This document shows, piece by piece, positions 63,130-64,000 of a DNA stretch of 64,000 nucleotides. The notes beneath the pieces are model-generated. The model did no database searches. It was not told the DNA's origin and saw nothing but the letters and a program-made list of their open reading frames with translations. Origin of the DNA: Pseudohalocynthiibacter aestuariivivens (GTDB lineage Bacteria; Pseudomonadota; Alphaproteobacteria; Rhodobacterales; Rhodobacteraceae); the NCBI RefSeq assembly GCF_011040495.1, contig NZ_CP049037.1, positions 2,728,001 to 2,792,000 of the forward strand, given 5' to 3'. The position numbers and the translations under genes were made by a program. How positions within the stretch are numbered: position 1 is the stretch's first letter; each line of letters opens with the position of its first letter.

Positions 63130-64000
63130 CCGTCGTCGCAGACCCCGCAGCCAACGCCACAGCCAACAGCGCCGATTCATCGGCGCTGATCTGCCCGGCG
63201 TCTGATATTTTCGATGACGCGCGTGTGATCGCCGCACTGGCACTCGGACCCGACGGCGACCATGCCGCGCTGCGCAAACACGCCGTCGATGTGCTCAGCG
63301 CAGAGCAGACGCGCGGACGCGCCGCTATCGCTGCGGCGCTGACCGACCATCCATTCGCGGCCCGGGCCGCGACCCGCAGCTATACGTGGCTCACCGACTG
63401 CATCCTCAGAACCGCATTTTCGCTGGCGACAGAGCGGCTGCACCCGAACCCGACACCGACCGACGCTGAACGGCTTTCGGTGATCGCCGTGGGGGGCTAC
63501 GGACGCGGTGAAATGGCACCGCAATCGGACGTCGATCTGCTGTTCCTGACACCCTACAAGATCACCGGCTGGGCCGAGAGCGTCATCGAATCGATGCTCT
63601 ATATCCTGTGGGACCTGCGGCTGAAGGTCGGCCATGCCAGCCGTACGATCCGCGATTGCCTGCGCCTCGCCGAAGAGGATTTTACCATCCGTACCGGCCT
63701 GCTTGAACACCGCTGGCTGACCGGCGACGCACGTCTGGCAGGTGATCTGGCGCACCGGCTGTGGAATGATCTCTTTGAGAGCACCAAGCGCGAGTTTACC
63801 GAGGCCAAGCTCGAAGAACGCGACCACCGCCACGAGAAACAGGGCGAACGCTACATGGTCGAGCCCAACGTCAAAGAGGGCAAGGGCGGGCTGCGTGACC
63901 TGCAATCGCTGTTCTGGATCGCCAAATACGTCTACCGCGTCACCGACACCGCCGATCTGGTGGCTCAGGGTATGTTCACCCAGGACGAATTCGAGACGTT
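63126..64000 (+). CDS. glnD: [Protein-PII] uridylyltransferase GlnD, 3'-truncated
   Basis: This is the sensor of nitrogen status that uridylylates PII proteins. The nucleotidyltransferase motif 'VGGYGRGEMAPQSDVDLLFL' is visible, followed by 'KVGHASRTIRDCLRLAEEDF' and 'VEPNVKEGKGGLRDLQSLFW'. The gene runs off the window. No in-frame ATG, GTG or TTG lies between the upstream stop and the GTG at 63225. I suggest CTG at 63126, which overlaps the preceding stop (CTGA) and has GGAG 7 bases before it; the alternative GTG would lose the conserved 'LICPASDIF' segment. Confidence 0.9.
   Translation, partial: MTVVADPAANATANSADSSALICPASDIFDDARVIAALALGPDGDHAALRKHAVDVLSAEQTRGRAAIAAALTDHPFAARAATRSYTWLTDCILRTAFSLATERLHPNPTPTDAERLSVIAVGGYGRGEMAPQSDVDLLFLTPYKITGWAESVIESMLYILWDLRLKVGHASRTIRDCLRLAEEDFTIRTGLLEHRWLTGDARLAGDLAHRLWNDLFESTKREFTEAKLEERDHRHEKQGERYMVEPNVKEGKGGLRDLQSLFWIAKYVYRVTDTADLVAQGMFTQDEFET

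Noticed and set aside
1..64000. CRISPR arrays, tRNA, rRNA and insertion sequences
   Set aside because: No regularly spaced repeats, no cloverleaf or rRNA-like sequence, and no transposase frame were found.

Overview
The window is high-GC chromosomal DNA of an alphaproteobacterium, almost certainly a marine member of the Rhodobacteraceae (Roseobacter group). The evidence is a full RcGTA-type gene transfer agent cluster, a cupin DMSP lyase, an RpoH-II-type sigma factor, alphaproteobacterial families such as DUF2125 and DUF4175/TIGR02302, and Roseobacter-style operons. I saw no rRNA, tRNA, CRISPR array, insertion sequence, integrase or plasmid-type origin. The E2 gene is cut at the left edge and glnD at the right edge.

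Layout. At 1-3.3 kb are the end of the pyruvate dehydrogenase E2 gene, a small lipoprotein, cysE and a DksA/TraR-type zinc finger gene. At 3.3-18.1 kb, on the minus strand, is a gene transfer agent cluster in the order of Rhodobacter capsulatus g1 to g15 with every structural gene intact. It carries one foreign insertion: a plus-strand DMSP lyase gene between the terminase (g2) and portal (g3) genes. At 18.4-24.4 kb are xthA, a four-gene unit of a Tat-type FAD oxidase with membrane proteins, and the trio ybbN-like, Lon-substrate-binding-domain and Trm112 genes. At 24.5-30.2 kb are an enoyl-CoA hydratase, an SDR, a DUF2125 protein, a GFA-family protein, pmbA and cysQ.

At 30.3-34.8 kb is a leftward pyrB - three small membrane genes - pyrC-like - plsY unit; the dihydroorotase homologue lacks its catalytic metal ligands. 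At 34.9-37.5 kb are a uracil-DNA glycosylase, a metallophosphoesterase, a LysE exporter and moaB. At 37.6-42.7 kb is an RND efflux adaptor and permease pair. At 42.7-53.2 kb are a DsbD-alpha-like protein, YqgE, a large DUF4175 membrane protein, lysA, and the tightly overlapping coaBC-dut-moeB-M3 peptidase unit. At 53.3-64 kb are chaN and rpoH, cobU with a phosphatase, a GST, a comM homologue, a lipase-like hydrolase, gshB, yraN, rsmI, an LpoA-like lipoprotein and the start of glnD.

The genes outside the GTA are mostly housekeeping. The points most worth following up are the DMSP lyase inside the GTA operon, a long hairpin between the capsid and connector genes of the GTA, CtrA-like boxes upstream of both the GTA cluster and comM (which in R. 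capsulatus serves GTA recipients), and a probable CTG start for glnD.
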